Assembly (NCBI GenBank): GCA_026393755.1
Contig: JAPKZO010000028.1
Span: forward strand, 248,001-312,000
DNA length: 64,000 nt
Origin: Acidobacteriota bacterium
GTDB taxonomy: Bacteria; Acidobacteriota; Vicinamibacteria; Vicinamibacterales; JAKQTR01
Reading direction: 5' to 3'
In this document: piece by piece, positions 8,355 through 18,188 of the stretch
Numbering within the stretch: the first letter of the stretch is position 1
Layout of the letters: every line of letters begins with the position of its first letter
Program-made: the position numbers and the translations under genes
Notes under the pieces: generated by a model
Databases searched by the model: none
What the model was told of the DNA's origin: nothing
Seen by the model: the letters and a program-made list of their open reading frames with translations, nothing else

Positions 8355-8996
8355 ATGGACGAAACGCCCGCTTCCGTTCGCTCCTTGGTGAAGGCCGTAG
8401 CCAATGGCCTCGCGCTCGTTCTGGTGTCTCCGTGCGCGCTGACCTGCTGGGTCGAGTCGAGAGTGGCGCCGCACGGTGAGTCGGTGTTCGGCTTCTGGAC
8501 GAACGTGATGGCGCTGCTCCCAGGCCTACCCGGGATGTACCTCCGCCGGGCCTTCTACCACCTCACGCTTGAATCGTGCGCGCTGGACTGTCACCTCGGA
8601 TTCGGGATGGTGTTCACTCACCGACGCGTGGCGGTAGAAAGCGGCGCCTACGTCGGACCGTATTCGCTCATCGGTTCCGCGCGGCTGCGGAGGGGCTGCC
8701 TCATCGGAAGCAGGGTGAGCATCCTGAGCGGGCCATTGCTCCACGCTCTGGACGAACACGGAAGATGGCTTCCGGCCGACCTGAGCAGGCTGCACCAAGT
8801 GGACGTTGGCGAGAATGCGTGGGTAGGTGAAGGGGCAATCGTCATGGTGAACGTCGGCGCAGGTTCGCTAGTCGGAACCGGTGCCGTTGTGTCGACGAGG
8901 GTCCGACCAGGGATCGTGGTCGCTGGAAACCCGGCTCGCTTTGTCCGCCGGCTTCGGGCGGATGAGGAGGCACCCGTCGATGGACATCGAGAGTAG
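8355..8996 (+). CDS. Hexapeptide-repeat (left-handed beta-helix) acyltransferase
   Basis: A 213-residue protein related to serine O-acetyltransferase and WbbJ-like sugar O-acyltransferases. An N-terminal hydrophobic segment (about residues 15-60) may sit at the membrane. Imperfect hexapeptide turns run from about residue 85 to 195, including GAYVGPYSLIG and VGEGAIVMVNVGAGSLVG, ending in the characteristic GNPARFVR. It probably transfers an acyl group from the ACP encoded just upstream, or from acyl-CoA, to a sugar. Its last 17 bp overlap the next gene. Confidence 0.7.
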   Translation: MDETPASVRSLVKAVANGLALVLVSPCALTCWVESRVAPHGESVFGFWTNVMALLPGLPGMYLRRAFYHLTLESCALDCHLGFGMVFTHRRVAVESGAYVGPYSLIGSARLRRGCLIGSRVSILSGPLLHALDEHGRWLPADLSRLHQVDVGENAWVGEGAIVMVNVGAGSLVGTGAVVSTRVRPGIVVAGNPARFVRRLRADEEAPVDGHRE

Positions 8997-10089
8997 AACT
9001 GCGACCAGGCAGTACCTGCCATTTGTTGATTGGATGAAGTGCATCGGCATTGCGCTCATCGTGATCGGGCACGTCGCCTCTGCTCCAATCAACCACCTCA
9101 CGCCGCCCATCTTCCCGAAGCAGCTTGGGGTCGCGTTCTTCATGTTCGTCATGGGGTTCTCCCTGGCTCGAGAGACCCGGCGCCCGCTGCAGGTGCTACT
9201 CAATCGTCTTTTCGAGATCTACCTGTTCGGCATCGCCATTGCCCTGCTGTTGTCGGTAGTCATGTACCTGACGAAAGGCACGCTCAATCTCAGCAACTAT
9301 CTGCCTTTCCTCCTCGGCGTCAACGTCCTGTTCAACAACTTTCCTGCTAATCCCACGACGTGGTACATCGGCACCTACCTCCACGTGCTTATCGTGTGGG
9401 CTGTCATCGTCAGACGGCTTCGCATCCAGCCGTGGATGCTGGCGGTGTCGGTCTTCCTGGAAATCGCCGCTCGAGCCGTTCTGCTCGCGACGGTTGGTAA
9501 GTTCATCGCCTACATGCTCGTTCCGAACTGGATTACCGTGTTTCTACTCGGTACCTGGTTCGGGCAACGAACGCACGTGGCGACAGGTGGTCCCGATGAG
9601 GCGCGGTCTGGCGGTTGGCGGAACGGCGTCTTTGGCTATTCACTGCTGCTTGCGGGTTGGGCCGCGGGGTGGGCGCTCGCCGTTCGGCCACTAGTCCGGG
9701 AGTTCTCGTTTCCGTTCATGAGACTGTCGTCGACGGGACGAGTGTCCGACGCGCTGATTACGTCCATCGCCGCATCCACCGTCTACCTCGTGTACACGCT
9801 GCTCTCTTTCCATGTTGCGAGGAGGACTTCGGCGCCAGGTTGGGTACGGTTCATCGCGCGCAATACACTGATCATCTTCATCGCGCACATGCCCGTGTAC
9901 TATGCACTTGGGGACCTGTTGAACGGTCTCCGGCTCTCATATCTCCAGCGATCGATCATCCACGTCTCCGTGTGTCTGGTGGGCTTGGCATTCGTCTCCG
10001 AGTTCATCCGAAAGGCGGTTCGGCCCGTCGCTGCCCGACAGTGGCTGGCCGCGCGGCTTGGACTGACCAGCAGCTTCGCGAATCGATGA
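8980..10089 (+). CDS. Acyltransferase 3 family membrane protein
   Basis: A 369-residue integral membrane acyltransferase of the OafA/NRDE-3 type. It opens with the family signature in which DWMKCIGIALIVIGH supplies the conserved His of the first helix; about ten hydrophobic helices follow. Such enzymes acylate exported polysaccharide or lipid-linked sugars in the inner membrane. The ATG at 8980 is preceded by GAGGAGG and overlaps the end of the preceding hexapeptide transferase, indicating translational coupling. Confidence 0.82.
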   Translation: MDIESRTATRQYLPFVDWMKCIGIALIVIGHVASAPINHLTPPIFPKQLGVAFFMFVMGFSLARETRRPLQVLLNRLFEIYLFGIAIALLLSVVMYLTKGTLNLSNYLPFLLGVNVLFNNFPANPTTWYIGTYLHVLIVWAVIVRRLRIQPWMLAVSVFLEIAARAVLLATVGKFIAYMLVPNWITVFLLGTWFGQRTHVATGGPDEARSGGWRNGVFGYSLLLAGWAAGWALAVRPLVREFSFPFMRLSSTGRVSDALITSIAASTVYLVYTLLSFHVARRTSAPGWVRFIARNTLIIFIAHMPVYYALGDLLNGLRLSYLQRSIIHVSVCLVGLAFVSEFIRKAVRPVAARQWLAARLGLTSSFANR

Positions 10090-10212
10090 GCGGCGGCGTC
10101 TTCATTCGATGGTCGCGGGTTTGAGACCCTTGGGGCGCCCCGATAGTCGATGTTATCTGTGAGCCTGATCCTTGGCTGTGTCCCGTGCCCAGGGGTCAAT
10201 GAAGGAGGCACG

Positions 10213-12069
10213 ATGGCTGCGATCCTCGGCGTTGTGGGTTCACGAGCGGCCCAGTCGGATGCACTGATCAGGCAGATGCACGCTGCCTTGGCGTTCCGCG
10301 GCACGCAACTGGCGACGGAGCGGGGCCCGGGCTACGCGCTCGGCGCGTCATGTCATCCGTACGAGGTCGGCCCGTTTCTCGTTGCGAATCAGGCCGGCAC
10401 GGTGTTCGCCGTGTGCGAGGGCGAGTTGTACAACGCTCGCGACCTCGCCAGGGCTCTCGGCTCCCCTGAGGCGTCCCGGGGCTTCGAAATCGTCCCGGCG
10501 CTGTTCGAGAAGAGAGGGAAGGACTTCCCGCGCGAGATGAACGGGATCTTCACCATTGCCCTCTTCGACACCAGCACCCGGACGCTCTACCTCGTTCGCG
10601 ACCATGCCGGCTCCCATTCCCTCTTCTACTCTGTCACCGGGGACGCGACGTGCTTCGCCACGACCATCCCGGCCCTGTTCGCCACCGGCCTCGTGGAGCG
10701 GCGGCTCTCGCCGAGCGGCCTCGACGGCTACCTCGCCTGCCTCGCCATCAGTCCGCCCGAGACGATCTTCGAGCGGATCATGTCGATCCGTCCCGGCCAC
10801 ATGGCTATCGACGCGAATGGCGTAACGTCGGAATACTGCTACTGGCCGTTCCATGCGGTCATGGAGGACCGGACCCGTTCGGAGGAGGAGTTCGCGGACG
10901 AAATCAGGCAGGTGTTCACCGATGCGGTGAAGATCCGCGCCGCCGCTCCCGGCACGTTCGGGGCTCTGATCAGCGGCGGCGTCGACACGACCGCCATCGC
11001 ATCCATCCTTGCTCAGGATGCCTCGCGCGGTGCGCTGCACGGCTTCTCCATCGTGTTCGACGAACTGGCCTACTCGGATGCGGCCCTCCAGGAATACGTG
11101 TACCGGGGCCACAAGGTGGAGAGACACCAACTGCTCCTTACCCCGGACGCGTTCCGCGAAGGGCTGATTGCCGGCGCCGCGCACCTCGACTCTCCTGTCA
11201 ACGACGTTGCCTACGTCGGGATGTACAAGGCCATGCAACTGGTCAGGGAGGTTGGCCTCGAGGCGGCGTTCGAAGGTGAAGGGTCCGACGAGATCTTCTG
11301 TACTGGGCACTCCCACGGCGAGCGCTCCATTCAGCCATTCATGGCGGTACCGGAGTGGCTCCGGCGATCGACGCTCGGCGTTGTCTTCCGAGGTATGCCC
11401 ACCGGCGGCTCGTTTGCCCACAAGGTCCGCCGGTTCGGCTGCCGCCTCGGCATGCCCACCTACGAACGCCTCTCAACGTGGCCGCCGGTCGTCCACAACC
11501 CGTTGCGTCGCAGCCTGCACCCGGGCACCACGAACCCGACGTATGGCTACCCCGCCACTCGGCACTACCTGTCCACGACGGCCGTGAAGGATCCGATCAA
11601 CCGGTACAATTACCTGCTAACCCGGTTGTTCCTCGCCGACGACCTGCTGTACAAGAACGAGCGCATGTCCGCGGCGCACGGGATCACAAACCGAACACCG
11701 TTTATCGACTACCGTCTGATGGAACTTGGGTTCGCGGTGCCGGCGCGGTTCAAGCTGCAGAAGCCAACCGCCACCCAGGACATGACGAAGCTCATCTTCA
11801 AGAAGGCGATGGAAGGCATCGTCCCGGAGGCCATCCTGCGCCGGAAGAAGGCTCGCGGGTTCAGCCAGCCGACCAGCGTGTGGTATCGGAAGGACCTGAA
11901 GGACTTCGTGTCGGACCTGCTGACGGGCCCGGACAGCAAGATCTCACGATACCTCGATGGCAAGGAAATCGCCGCCGTCTGGAACACCCACGTATCAGGA
12001 GCGGCCAATCTGGACTACCCCGTCAATGCGCTCGTGATCCTGGAGCTGTGGATGCGCTCCCACCTCTAG
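10213..12069 (+). CDS. Asparagine synthase-like protein lacking the glutaminase Cys
   Basis: A 618-residue two-domain protein of the AsnB family. Residues 1-200 have the N-terminal glutamine-amidotransferase fold (including GELYNARDL and VRDHAGSHSLFY), but the start reads MAAILG instead of MCGI, so the catalytic Cys2 is absent. The C-terminal synthetase domain keeps the ATP pyrophosphatase loop SGGVDTT (254-260) and a later GEGSDEIF motif. It should adenylate a carboxylate and use an amine other than glutamine-derived ammonia, or act with a separate ammonia source. Strong ribosome-binding site GAAGGAGG. Followed 27 bp later by a glycosyltransferase; likely amidates a uronic acid or peptide in the polymer (inference). 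Confidence 0.82.
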   Translation: MAAILGVVGSRAAQSDALIRQMHAALAFRGTQLATERGPGYALGASCHPYEVGPFLVANQAGTVFAVCEGELYNARDLARALGSPEASRGFEIVPALFEKRGKDFPREMNGIFTIALFDTSTRTLYLVRDHAGSHSLFYSVTGDATCFATTIPALFATGLVERRLSPSGLDGYLACLAISPPETIFERIMSIRPGHMAIDANGVTSEYCYWPFHAVMEDRTRSEEEFADEIRQVFTDAVKIRAAAPGTFGALISGGVDTTAIASILAQDASRGALHGFSIVFDELAYSDAALQEYVYRGHKVERHQLLLTPDAFREGLIAGAAHLDSPVNDVAYVGMYKAMQLVREVGLEAAFEGEGSDEIFCTGHSHGERSIQPFMAVPEWLRRSTLGVVFRGMPTGGSFAHKVRRFGCRLGMPTYERLSTWPPVVHNPLRRSLHPGTTNPTYGYPATRHYLSTTAVKDPINRYNYLLTRLFLADDLLYKNERMSAAHGITNRTPFIDYRLMELGFAVPARFKLQKPTATQDMTKLIFKKAMEGIVPEAILRRKKARGFSQPTSVWYRKDLKDFVSDLLTGPDSKISRYLDGKEIAAVWNTHVSGAANLDYPVNALVILELWMRSHL

Positions 12070-12096
12070 CCGTTTCGACCACTGCCGAATCCGACT

Positions 12097-13191
12097 ATGG
12101 ACCAGAAGCACATCGTCCACGTGTTCCACGGCTTTCGAGTCGGTGGATCCGAAGTGAGAACGTGCCAGATCATCAACGGCCTGGGCGACCGCTATCGCCA
12201 CACCATCGTCGCACTCGACGGCGACTTCACCGCGGCTGCCCTGATTGACAAACAGGACAGCGTCACGCTCCTGCACGCTCCGGGCTTTGCCGAACGCTCG
12301 TTCCTGGCAAACGCTGCGGTGAGCAGGCGATGGCTGGAGCGCCTCCGTCCCGACCTCCTGATCGCATACTCGTGGGGCGGATTCGAGTGGCTCGTCGGCA
12401 ACAGCGTACGCAAGGTCTGTCCGGATGTGTTCTCGATCGAGGGCTTCATCACCGACGAGGCCGACGTCGAACTGCCCAAGCGCCGCATCGTGCGCCGCAT
12501 TTTCGCGGGCCGCTGTACCCGGCTGCACGCGTGTTCCCTGCGACTCCAGACGCTTGCGCTGACCTCGTGGAAGGTGAGGCGAGACAATGTCGTCTACATC
12601 CCGAACGGCATCGATCTCGAACGGTTCTCGCCTCGTTCAACCCCTAGTCGGACCTCGCCTGCGGTGCTCGGCATCGTGGCATCCCTAAGTTCGGTGAAGA
12701 ACCACCTCCTGCTGCTCGACGCGTTTCGGCGCCTGCCTCTGGGAGCGGCCGAACTCTACGTCGTCGGCGACGGTCCCGAACGGAGCCGACTCGCCGCGCA
12801 GGCCGCGGACTACGGGGTCGCGGCCCACATAAAGTTGATCGGTCACCAGACAGAACCGGCGCCGTTGCTCCGCACATTCGACGTCTTCTGCCTGTCCTCC
12901 CGGAGCGAGCAGATGCCGATCGCCGTCCTCGAAGCCATGGCAACCGCCCTACCCATCGTCAGCACCGACGTGGGCGACGTGCGTCAGATGGTGTGCGAGG
13001 GCAACAGGCGGTTCGTCGTCCCACCGAACGATGCCCCGGCGTTCGCCGCGGCGATCGCTGAACTGGTTGCCGACGCCCGCCTCCGCAGCCTCCTCGGGAG
13101 CCAGAACCGACGGCGCTGCGAGGAAGAGTTCGGATTCCCCTTGATGCTTCGGAGGCACAAAGACCTCTACGATCGCTGCATGGGGGCGTAG
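12097..13191 (+). CDS. Glycosyltransferase, GT4 type
   Basis: A 364-residue GT-B glycosyltransferase. It has the N-terminal glycine-rich loop HGFRVGGSEVRTC, a central LIAYSWGG region, and a C-terminal GT4 nucleotide-sugar domain with NGIDLERF, GIVASLSSVKNH and the E-x7-E type motif SEQMPIAVLEAMATALP. It would transfer an activated sugar to the growing lipid-linked repeat on the cytosolic face. Directly follows the asparagine-synthase-like gene in the same orientation. Confidence 0.85.
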   Translation: MDQKHIVHVFHGFRVGGSEVRTCQIINGLGDRYRHTIVALDGDFTAAALIDKQDSVTLLHAPGFAERSFLANAAVSRRWLERLRPDLLIAYSWGGFEWLVGNSVRKVCPDVFSIEGFITDEADVELPKRRIVRRIFAGRCTRLHACSLRLQTLALTSWKVRRDNVVYIPNGIDLERFSPRSTPSRTSPAVLGIVASLSSVKNHLLLLDAFRRLPLGAAELYVVGDGPERSRLAAQAADYGVAAHIKLIGHQTEPAPLLRTFDVFCLSSRSEQMPIAVLEAMATALPIVSTDVGDVRQMVCEGNRRFVVPPNDAPAFAAAIAELVADARLRSLLGSQNRRRCEEEFGFPLMLRRHKDLYDRCMGA

Positions 13192-13522
13192 AGCGGACCA
13201 GATCGGGCGAAGACAAGGCGAACGCCACTCAACCAGCGGTGCTGCTCAGCCGATAACGTTCGTGTCCGAATCGCGAGGACAGTGACTCCGGAACTACGCA
13301 GAGAATCCGGCGCTCACCTGATTGTCGCCGCCGTCAGTTTTCTAGCCGTTGCACGGCACCTGATGTGTGACGGCGTCCGCCGCTTGTTCTCGTGGCTCGT
13401 CAGAGCAAATGCGGAAGGATCCGGCAGAAACACCTGATTAGCGGAAACGCCGGAATGAATGTGCCGATCCCCAGCGGATCATGCCGAGCCTCTCAGGTCA
13501 GGGGACAGGCGTGGGTGGTCAA
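13192..13522. other. Intergenic / nothing identified
   Basis: About 330 bases without a supported gene. The region precedes a lower-GC glycosyltransferase. I see no clear promoter or terminator. Confidence 0.4.
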
Positions 13523-14890
13523 ATGAGAGAAGAGATCGAGCGGACCCAAGACAGGCTGCGAAGGCGGTGGGGCCACGAATTCAGATTCTGGGTGGACAGG
13601 GCCAGGGAGCTCGTCCAGTTTGATCTCCCACTACTCACGGTGCCATTGGCATACGTTCTCTTTGGTGCCGCGCTCATGCTGCACGTGTTCGGCCAAACAT
13701 CAAGGGCCGTGGCGCTGATGTCGACCGTTCATCGAGCCGGATACTCGCGGCGAGTCAGTTCGTTTGTCGAGGCCTTCCTGCGAGGTAAGTCAAGGGAGAC
13801 ACCTATCTCAGCGGCGTACCGCCAAGCGGCACTGGACTTCTCCCCGAATAGTGGGACGGTGCAATTCTTCTCTGATCCGCTTAGGATCATCGGCAGTCGA
13901 TTGCTGGTCGTCAAGGAATCCTCGCCCCTTGAGCGTGGCGTGATCATCATCGACTACTCTCTGACGTTCTTCCTGCTGGCAAAGCTATTCGACCTTGAGG
14001 CGATCACAGATCGTTACTACTTGGTACTCGAGCCGAGTTGGAACGGATACTGTACTCCAGAGATTCTCGTCTACACTCAAGTCTCTACGCCAGTGTTTGT
14101 GCAGTGCAGCGAGCCACGCGACGCGGAGTTCATTGAGGGGCTGGGGACCAATCTGAGGGCAGTTTCAACTGCGTCGAATTGGTGGATCGACCATCGAGTG
14201 TTCCGACCTCTCCGAGGCGTTGAGAAGGACACCGATTTGATAATGGTGGCGGGTTGGGCCGGATTCAAGAGGCATAGGGCGCTCTTTTCGGCACTGCGAA
14301 CGAATCGATTGCGAGGCCGTCGCTTGAAGACAGTGTTGGTAGGGTATGCCGTTGAGTTCACAAAGCAGGACGTCTTGAACCTCGCGGAACACTGTGGCGT
14401 GGAAGACCAGGTCGAGGCCTACGAGGGGATGCGACCGCCGGAGGTCAATGAGCAGTACAACCGCGCGAAAGTGAACATCGTGTGGTCAAGGAAAGAGGGC
14501 TGTAATAAGGCAATCATTGAAGGGATGCTCTCCGGTGTGCCGTGCATCTTGCGGGAGGGGTTTAACTACGGATTCCGGTATCCCTACATCAACAGGATGA
14601 CGGGTTGCTACTCGTCTGAGAGCCGCCTTCCAGCTACATTGCTCACGATGGTGGAGAGACACCGGGAGTTCTCGCCGAGAGAGTGGGTAATGCAGAACAT
14701 GACACCAGAGCTGGCTACGGAGGTGCTGACAAAGAACATCCGCGATGTATCACGATCGAGAGGCGAGCCTTGGTCACGCGAATTGGCCATTAAGACGAAG
14801 TCGTTGAATCGCATGGACTACATGAACCCGCCGGATGCCCAGCGCTTCAACGCAGACTACCAGTTCCTGAGGACGACTCTCCGTCGGTGA
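13523..14890 (+). CDS. Putative glycosyltransferase, lower GC
   Basis: A 455-residue protein with two hydrophobic segments near residues 35-60 and a C-terminal GT4-like half. Supporting motifs are DLIMVAGWAGFKRH, the N-terminal beta strand of the sugar-nucleotide domain, and RKEGCNKAIIEGMLSGVPC, an acceptor loop typical of GT4 enzymes. The ATG at 13523 follows GGTGG weakly; an in-frame ATG at 13481 is possible. Base composition is visibly lower in GC than neighbours on both sides, suggesting separate acquisition. Convergent with the next minus-strand operon. Confidence 0.65.
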   Translation: MREEIERTQDRLRRRWGHEFRFWVDRARELVQFDLPLLTVPLAYVLFGAALMLHVFGQTSRAVALMSTVHRAGYSRRVSSFVEAFLRGKSRETPISAAYRQAALDFSPNSGTVQFFSDPLRIIGSRLLVVKESSPLERGVIIIDYSLTFFLLAKLFDLEAITDRYYLVLEPSWNGYCTPEILVYTQVSTPVFVQCSEPRDAEFIEGLGTNLRAVSTASNWWIDHRVFRPLRGVEKDTDLIMVAGWAGFKRHRALFSALRTNRLRGRRLKTVLVGYAVEFTKQDVLNLAEHCGVEDQVEAYEGMRPPEVNEQYNRAKVNIVWSRKEGCNKAIIEGMLSGVPCILREGFNYGFRYPYINRMTGCYSSESRLPATLLTMVERHREFSPREWVMQNMTPELATEVLTKNIRDVSRSRGEPWSRELAIKTKSLNRMDYMNPPDAQRFNADYQFLRTTLRR

Positions 14891-15029
14891 GAGAGGCTCA
14901 CGCCCACCGAGTCTCAGTCGCCGATGTGACCTGAGCGCGTGGTCGTCTCGGCGTTGTGTGCCTGCGCAACCCATAGATCCCCAGACAGCGATCAAGGATT
15001 CGGAGGCAAGCTGAGGCTCCCGCCTGGCC

Positions 15030-16175
15030 TCACGATCGACCTACGCCGACAGACTCCATCCACTGTGCAATCGTCTCCAACCCTCCTGGGTAGCTCAGAA
15101 CCGGCTGGAATCCAAGCTCACGCACCGCCTTTTCGGGCGAATGGAACGGACGTCGAATCTGCGCCCGGATCCACGGTTCGTCGATCGAGAATGGACGCCT
15201 GGGTTTCTCGTGGGGGATGAAAACCGGGCCCTCAACCCGGCCACGCACCGTCTGCTGAAAGCGGATCGGAAGACGGTTGAACGTCTTGGACGCCAGGCTG
15301 TTCAGTCGCCCGAACACCGGCAGCATGGACAGCCCGTTGCGAAACTCACCCGAGACCGCGATTCTCAAGTGGTCGCCGATCCCCGAAGGCACCTTCCGGG
15401 GCGTGAGATCAGCGACAATCTCGTCGCGTGACACCGGCACGAATTCACACTTCAGCCCGGTGAGGCCCATCATGTCGTCGAAATATTGCTTCCAGCTCAC
15501 CGGACGCAGCTCGTTCACGAAGTACCGCTCCCCGGCTCCCTTGTCCACCCGCACTGCGGTCAGCATGGCCTCGACCAGGTTGTCGACGTGCACCAGGTTG
15601 CAGGCATTGCTTCCGTCCTCAACGAGTCCAATGACGCCTCGTTCCAGCGCCCGGGCGAGCCCGAGGGAGAACGGGCTGTACGGTCCCGAGATATTCGACG
15701 GACAGAAGGCGTACGACGCAATCCCTGACCGGCGCAACTCGAGCACCATTTCGTCCTGCTTCTTCTTCACCAACCCGTAACCGGACGCTTTCCTGGCCAC
15801 GGGACAGGATTCGCTCTGGCTCTCCGAAGGCGGATCGTCACCGTAGATGGCGATGCTGCTGAGGTGGATGAGCTTCCGGACGCCGTTGCGTTTCGCCGCG
15901 TCGATCAGGTTCTTCAGCCCTTGAATCATCAACCGATCGTCGCCCCGGCTGCAGTTGACGACCACCGAGTGGCCGGCAAGCGCCTCGCGTGTCTGCTGAG
16001 GATCGAGCACATCGACTGTCTTGAACGTCAGAGGCAGCCGGGCCAGCCGCGCGGCGCTGCCCGAGCCGTGTATGAACGGCGTAAAGTCTCGATTGCCCTC
16101 GAACCACAACCGTTCACAGAGCGCGGAACCGACGAAGCCCGACGCGCCAATGACGGCGAGCCTGTCATTTGCCAT
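15030..16175 (-). CDS. NAD-dependent epimerase/dehydratase
   Basis: A 381-residue extended short-chain dehydrogenase. The Rossmann glycine motif GASGFVGSALCERL is at residues 9-22, and the catalytic region shows SSIAIYGDD (Ser and nearby Tyr) and GYGLVKKKQDE (YxxxK). Likely interconverts or dehydrates a nucleotide sugar. The ATG at 16175 has a GGGAGAAG ribosome-binding site and overlaps the upstream oxidoreductase by 11 bp, so the two are co-translated. Confidence 0.82.
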   Translation of the reverse strand: MANDRLAVIGASGFVGSALCERLWFEGNRDFTPFIHGSGSAARLARLPLTFKTVDVLDPQQTREALAGHSVVVNCSRGDDRLMIQGLKNLIDAAKRNGVRKLIHLSSIAIYGDDPPSESQSESCPVARKASGYGLVKKKQDEMVLELRRSGIASYAFCPSNISGPYSPFSLGLARALERGVIGLVEDGSNACNLVHVDNLVEAMLTAVRVDKGAGERYFVNELRPVSWKQYFDDMMGLTGLKCEFVPVSRDEIVADLTPRKVPSGIGDHLRIAVSGEFRNGLSMLPVFGRLNSLASKTFNRLPIRFQQTVRGRVEGPVFIPHEKPRRPFSIDEPWIRAQIRRPFHSPEKAVRELGFQPVLSYPGGLETIAQWMESVGVGRS

Positions 16176-17205
16176 GTGTCTTCTCCCGCCGACCGTACCT
16201 GACCCACGGCTCCGGCAGCTCTGTTCGGCAAGCGTACAGTTCCTCGGTGAGTTTGACCGATCGCGCGGCGAACCAACCGTCAACCAGGGGCGGTTTCCCC
16301 GCGCGAACGCAGTCGGCGAACTCATCCAGTTGGATTAGGAAGTAATCGGGCGGCGCCTTCGCGTCGGACGACTCTCGCTGAAACAAGTGCATCTCCAGGT
16401 CCGGTCGATCTTTGGGATAGACCTTGATCTCCTCAGTCGCTGCCTCCGGCCATTCGCAACGGTACAGGTCGCTGTCCAACGTGAAGCGATTCTTCAGCAC
16501 GACGGTCTTCGAGAAGAAGAACGTCCCTTCAAACGGTCCACCGGGCGCCTGGAAGCGGAGCCGCGCCTTGCAGTTGGCCTCGACACCGCCCCGGCTGTCA
16601 TCCTGGAACTCAACGATTTCAGGATCTCCGAACCAGTACAGCAGCCTGTCGAGAATGTGTGTGCCCGTGACAACGAGCACCCCGCCTCCGGTGCTCGCGC
16701 GGTTTAGGTTGTAGCCCGACAGCGGCGCCCAGCCGCCCCGCGTGCCGAACTCGTAGTGAAAGCTCCGCAGCGTCCCGAAATACCCGTCGTCGATAAGGCG
16801 CTTCATCAATTGCACGTTCCCCTGATGACGTGTGCGGAACCCAACCGAAATGAAGGTCTTGTTCTCCAGGGCGAACTCGCACAGGCGAAGGGCTTCTTCG
16901 TAGGTCGTGGTGATCGGCTTCTCGATCAGAACCGGAATGCCGGCACCCAGGGCGATTCTCGCCACGGCCGCGTGCGTGTGGTTTGGCGTGGCGATCAGGA
17001 CACCGTCGGCCCGGTCGAGGACTTTCTCGAGCCGATCACTGACCTGTGCCTGGCACACATACTGCCGAAGCAACGCCGCGGCACGGCTCACATCCGAATC
17101 CACCAAAGCTGTCACTTCGACCTTCGACGAACGAAGGGCGGATGGCAGATGAGAATTCGCGGTGATCGCACCGCAACCGACGATGACAAGTCTCAAAGGA
17201 GTCAT
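16165..17205 (-). CDS. Gfo/Idh/MocA family oxidoreductase
   Basis: A 346-residue NAD(P)-dependent sugar oxidoreductase. Residues 4-20 form the nucleotide-binding strand-loop (LVIVGCGAITANSHLP), EKPITTTYEEA holds the conserved catalytic EKP Lys, and the second half is the alpha/beta substrate domain (GGGVLVVTGTHILDRLLYWFG). Likely oxidises or reduces a nucleotide-linked sugar for the exopolymer. Overlaps the downstream epimerase gene. Confidence 0.85.
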   Translation of the reverse strand: MTPLRLVIVGCGAITANSHLPSALRSSKVEVTALVDSDVSRAAALLRQYVCQAQVSDRLEKVLDRADGVLIATPNHTHAAVARIALGAGIPVLIEKPITTTYEEALRLCEFALENKTFISVGFRTRHQGNVQLMKRLIDDGYFGTLRSFHYEFGTRGGWAPLSGYNLNRASTGGGVLVVTGTHILDRLLYWFGDPEIVEFQDDSRGGVEANCKARLRFQAPGGPFEGTFFFSKTVVLKNRFTLDSDLYRCEWPEAATEEIKVYPKDRPDLEMHLFQRESSDAKAPPDYFLIQLDEFADCVRAGKPPLVDGWFAARSVKLTEELYACRTELPEPWVRYGRREKTHGK

Positions 17206-17271
17206 GACCGTATGAGTGCCCCACAAAACATCTGCGCGTTGCCGTTTTCCGCATCGACCGAGTGGCAGCGT

Positions 17272-18002
17272 CTACTCGCGCACCCTGAAGAGCATGAGAA
17301 CCCAGGCCGGCCCGGGCTTTGCCCTGGCCTCTGCCCGCCAGATAAGCCGCTGCAAGACGTAGCCGAAGACGTTCGGCCTCACCGCCCTGGCTGTCACCCC
17401 GCAATTGGGGCACAGACCGAAAATGTGGTCGGACCAGGCACCGCCGAGTCTGTTGGCCGCTGCGTACAGCCAGTCAGGAGCATAACCGGTGGCGCGCCCG
17501 ATGAACTCGGTCCGCAGGCTGACGGCCGAATCGAACAATCGTAGCAAATCTCCCTCTTCAAAGGAGCGACGATGACCCATTCTGTTGCCTATGAATCCGC
17601 AGTGCGCGCATTCTCGTTCCACACACGTTGCCGGTACGGCACCGTGACCAGGATGTATCGGCGACAGACGCGCTGCATCTCCTTCACGCCGCTCGCCAGA
17701 ACATCCGGTGGGAGATGTTCGAGCACCTCGGTGCAAAACACCACATCAAAGGCGCGATCCCTGAACGGCTGGTCCTGAATATCCGCGAAGGCGAGCTTGT
17801 ATCCCTGATGCGCAGGCACACGCCTTGGCAGGTCGATGCTCACCAGGTCCATTCTTGCGCGCAAGCGGTCCGTTACGAGAAAGTCGTAGCACCCGATTTC
17901 GAGACCGTTCGAGATGTCCGCCGGCAGCGCTGCGAACGTTCTCTCCAGTCGTTCCTGCTCCAGAGACGGAATGGAACACGCCCTTTGCTTTTCAGTGCTC
18001 AT
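17272..18002 (-). pseudogene. SAM-dependent methyltransferase, frameshifted
   Basis: The N-terminal part (start 18002) has a class I methyltransferase fold: GLEIGCYDFLVTDRL, an SAM-binding acidic turn, and FDVVFCTEVLEHLPPDVLASG. After VPYRQRVWNE the frame breaks near 17610. The expected continuation ECAHCG with a basic, acidic tail (GHRRSFEEGDLLRLF) lies in another frame that runs to 17272. Read together they make a protein of about 240 residues with a C-terminal Cys-x2-Cys element, typical of methyltransferases in O-antigen and polysaccharide loci. A real frameshift or a sequencing error in one short run is possible. Confidence 0.7.
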
Positions 18003-18188
18003 GCCCGACCCTCTCGGCCAAAGATGCGTGACATGAGCAGACACGCACGGTCACGAATCCCCGTCCGCGCGCCGGCTTGCCGATCCTCGCTTGCCCTGTT
18101 CACGTCCCCAACTTCAGCACAGTTGTCGCCCCGCGACGCGTCCTCATCCGGTTCAGCCTGGCCTCATTCCGCACCCACGGCTGTCGCT

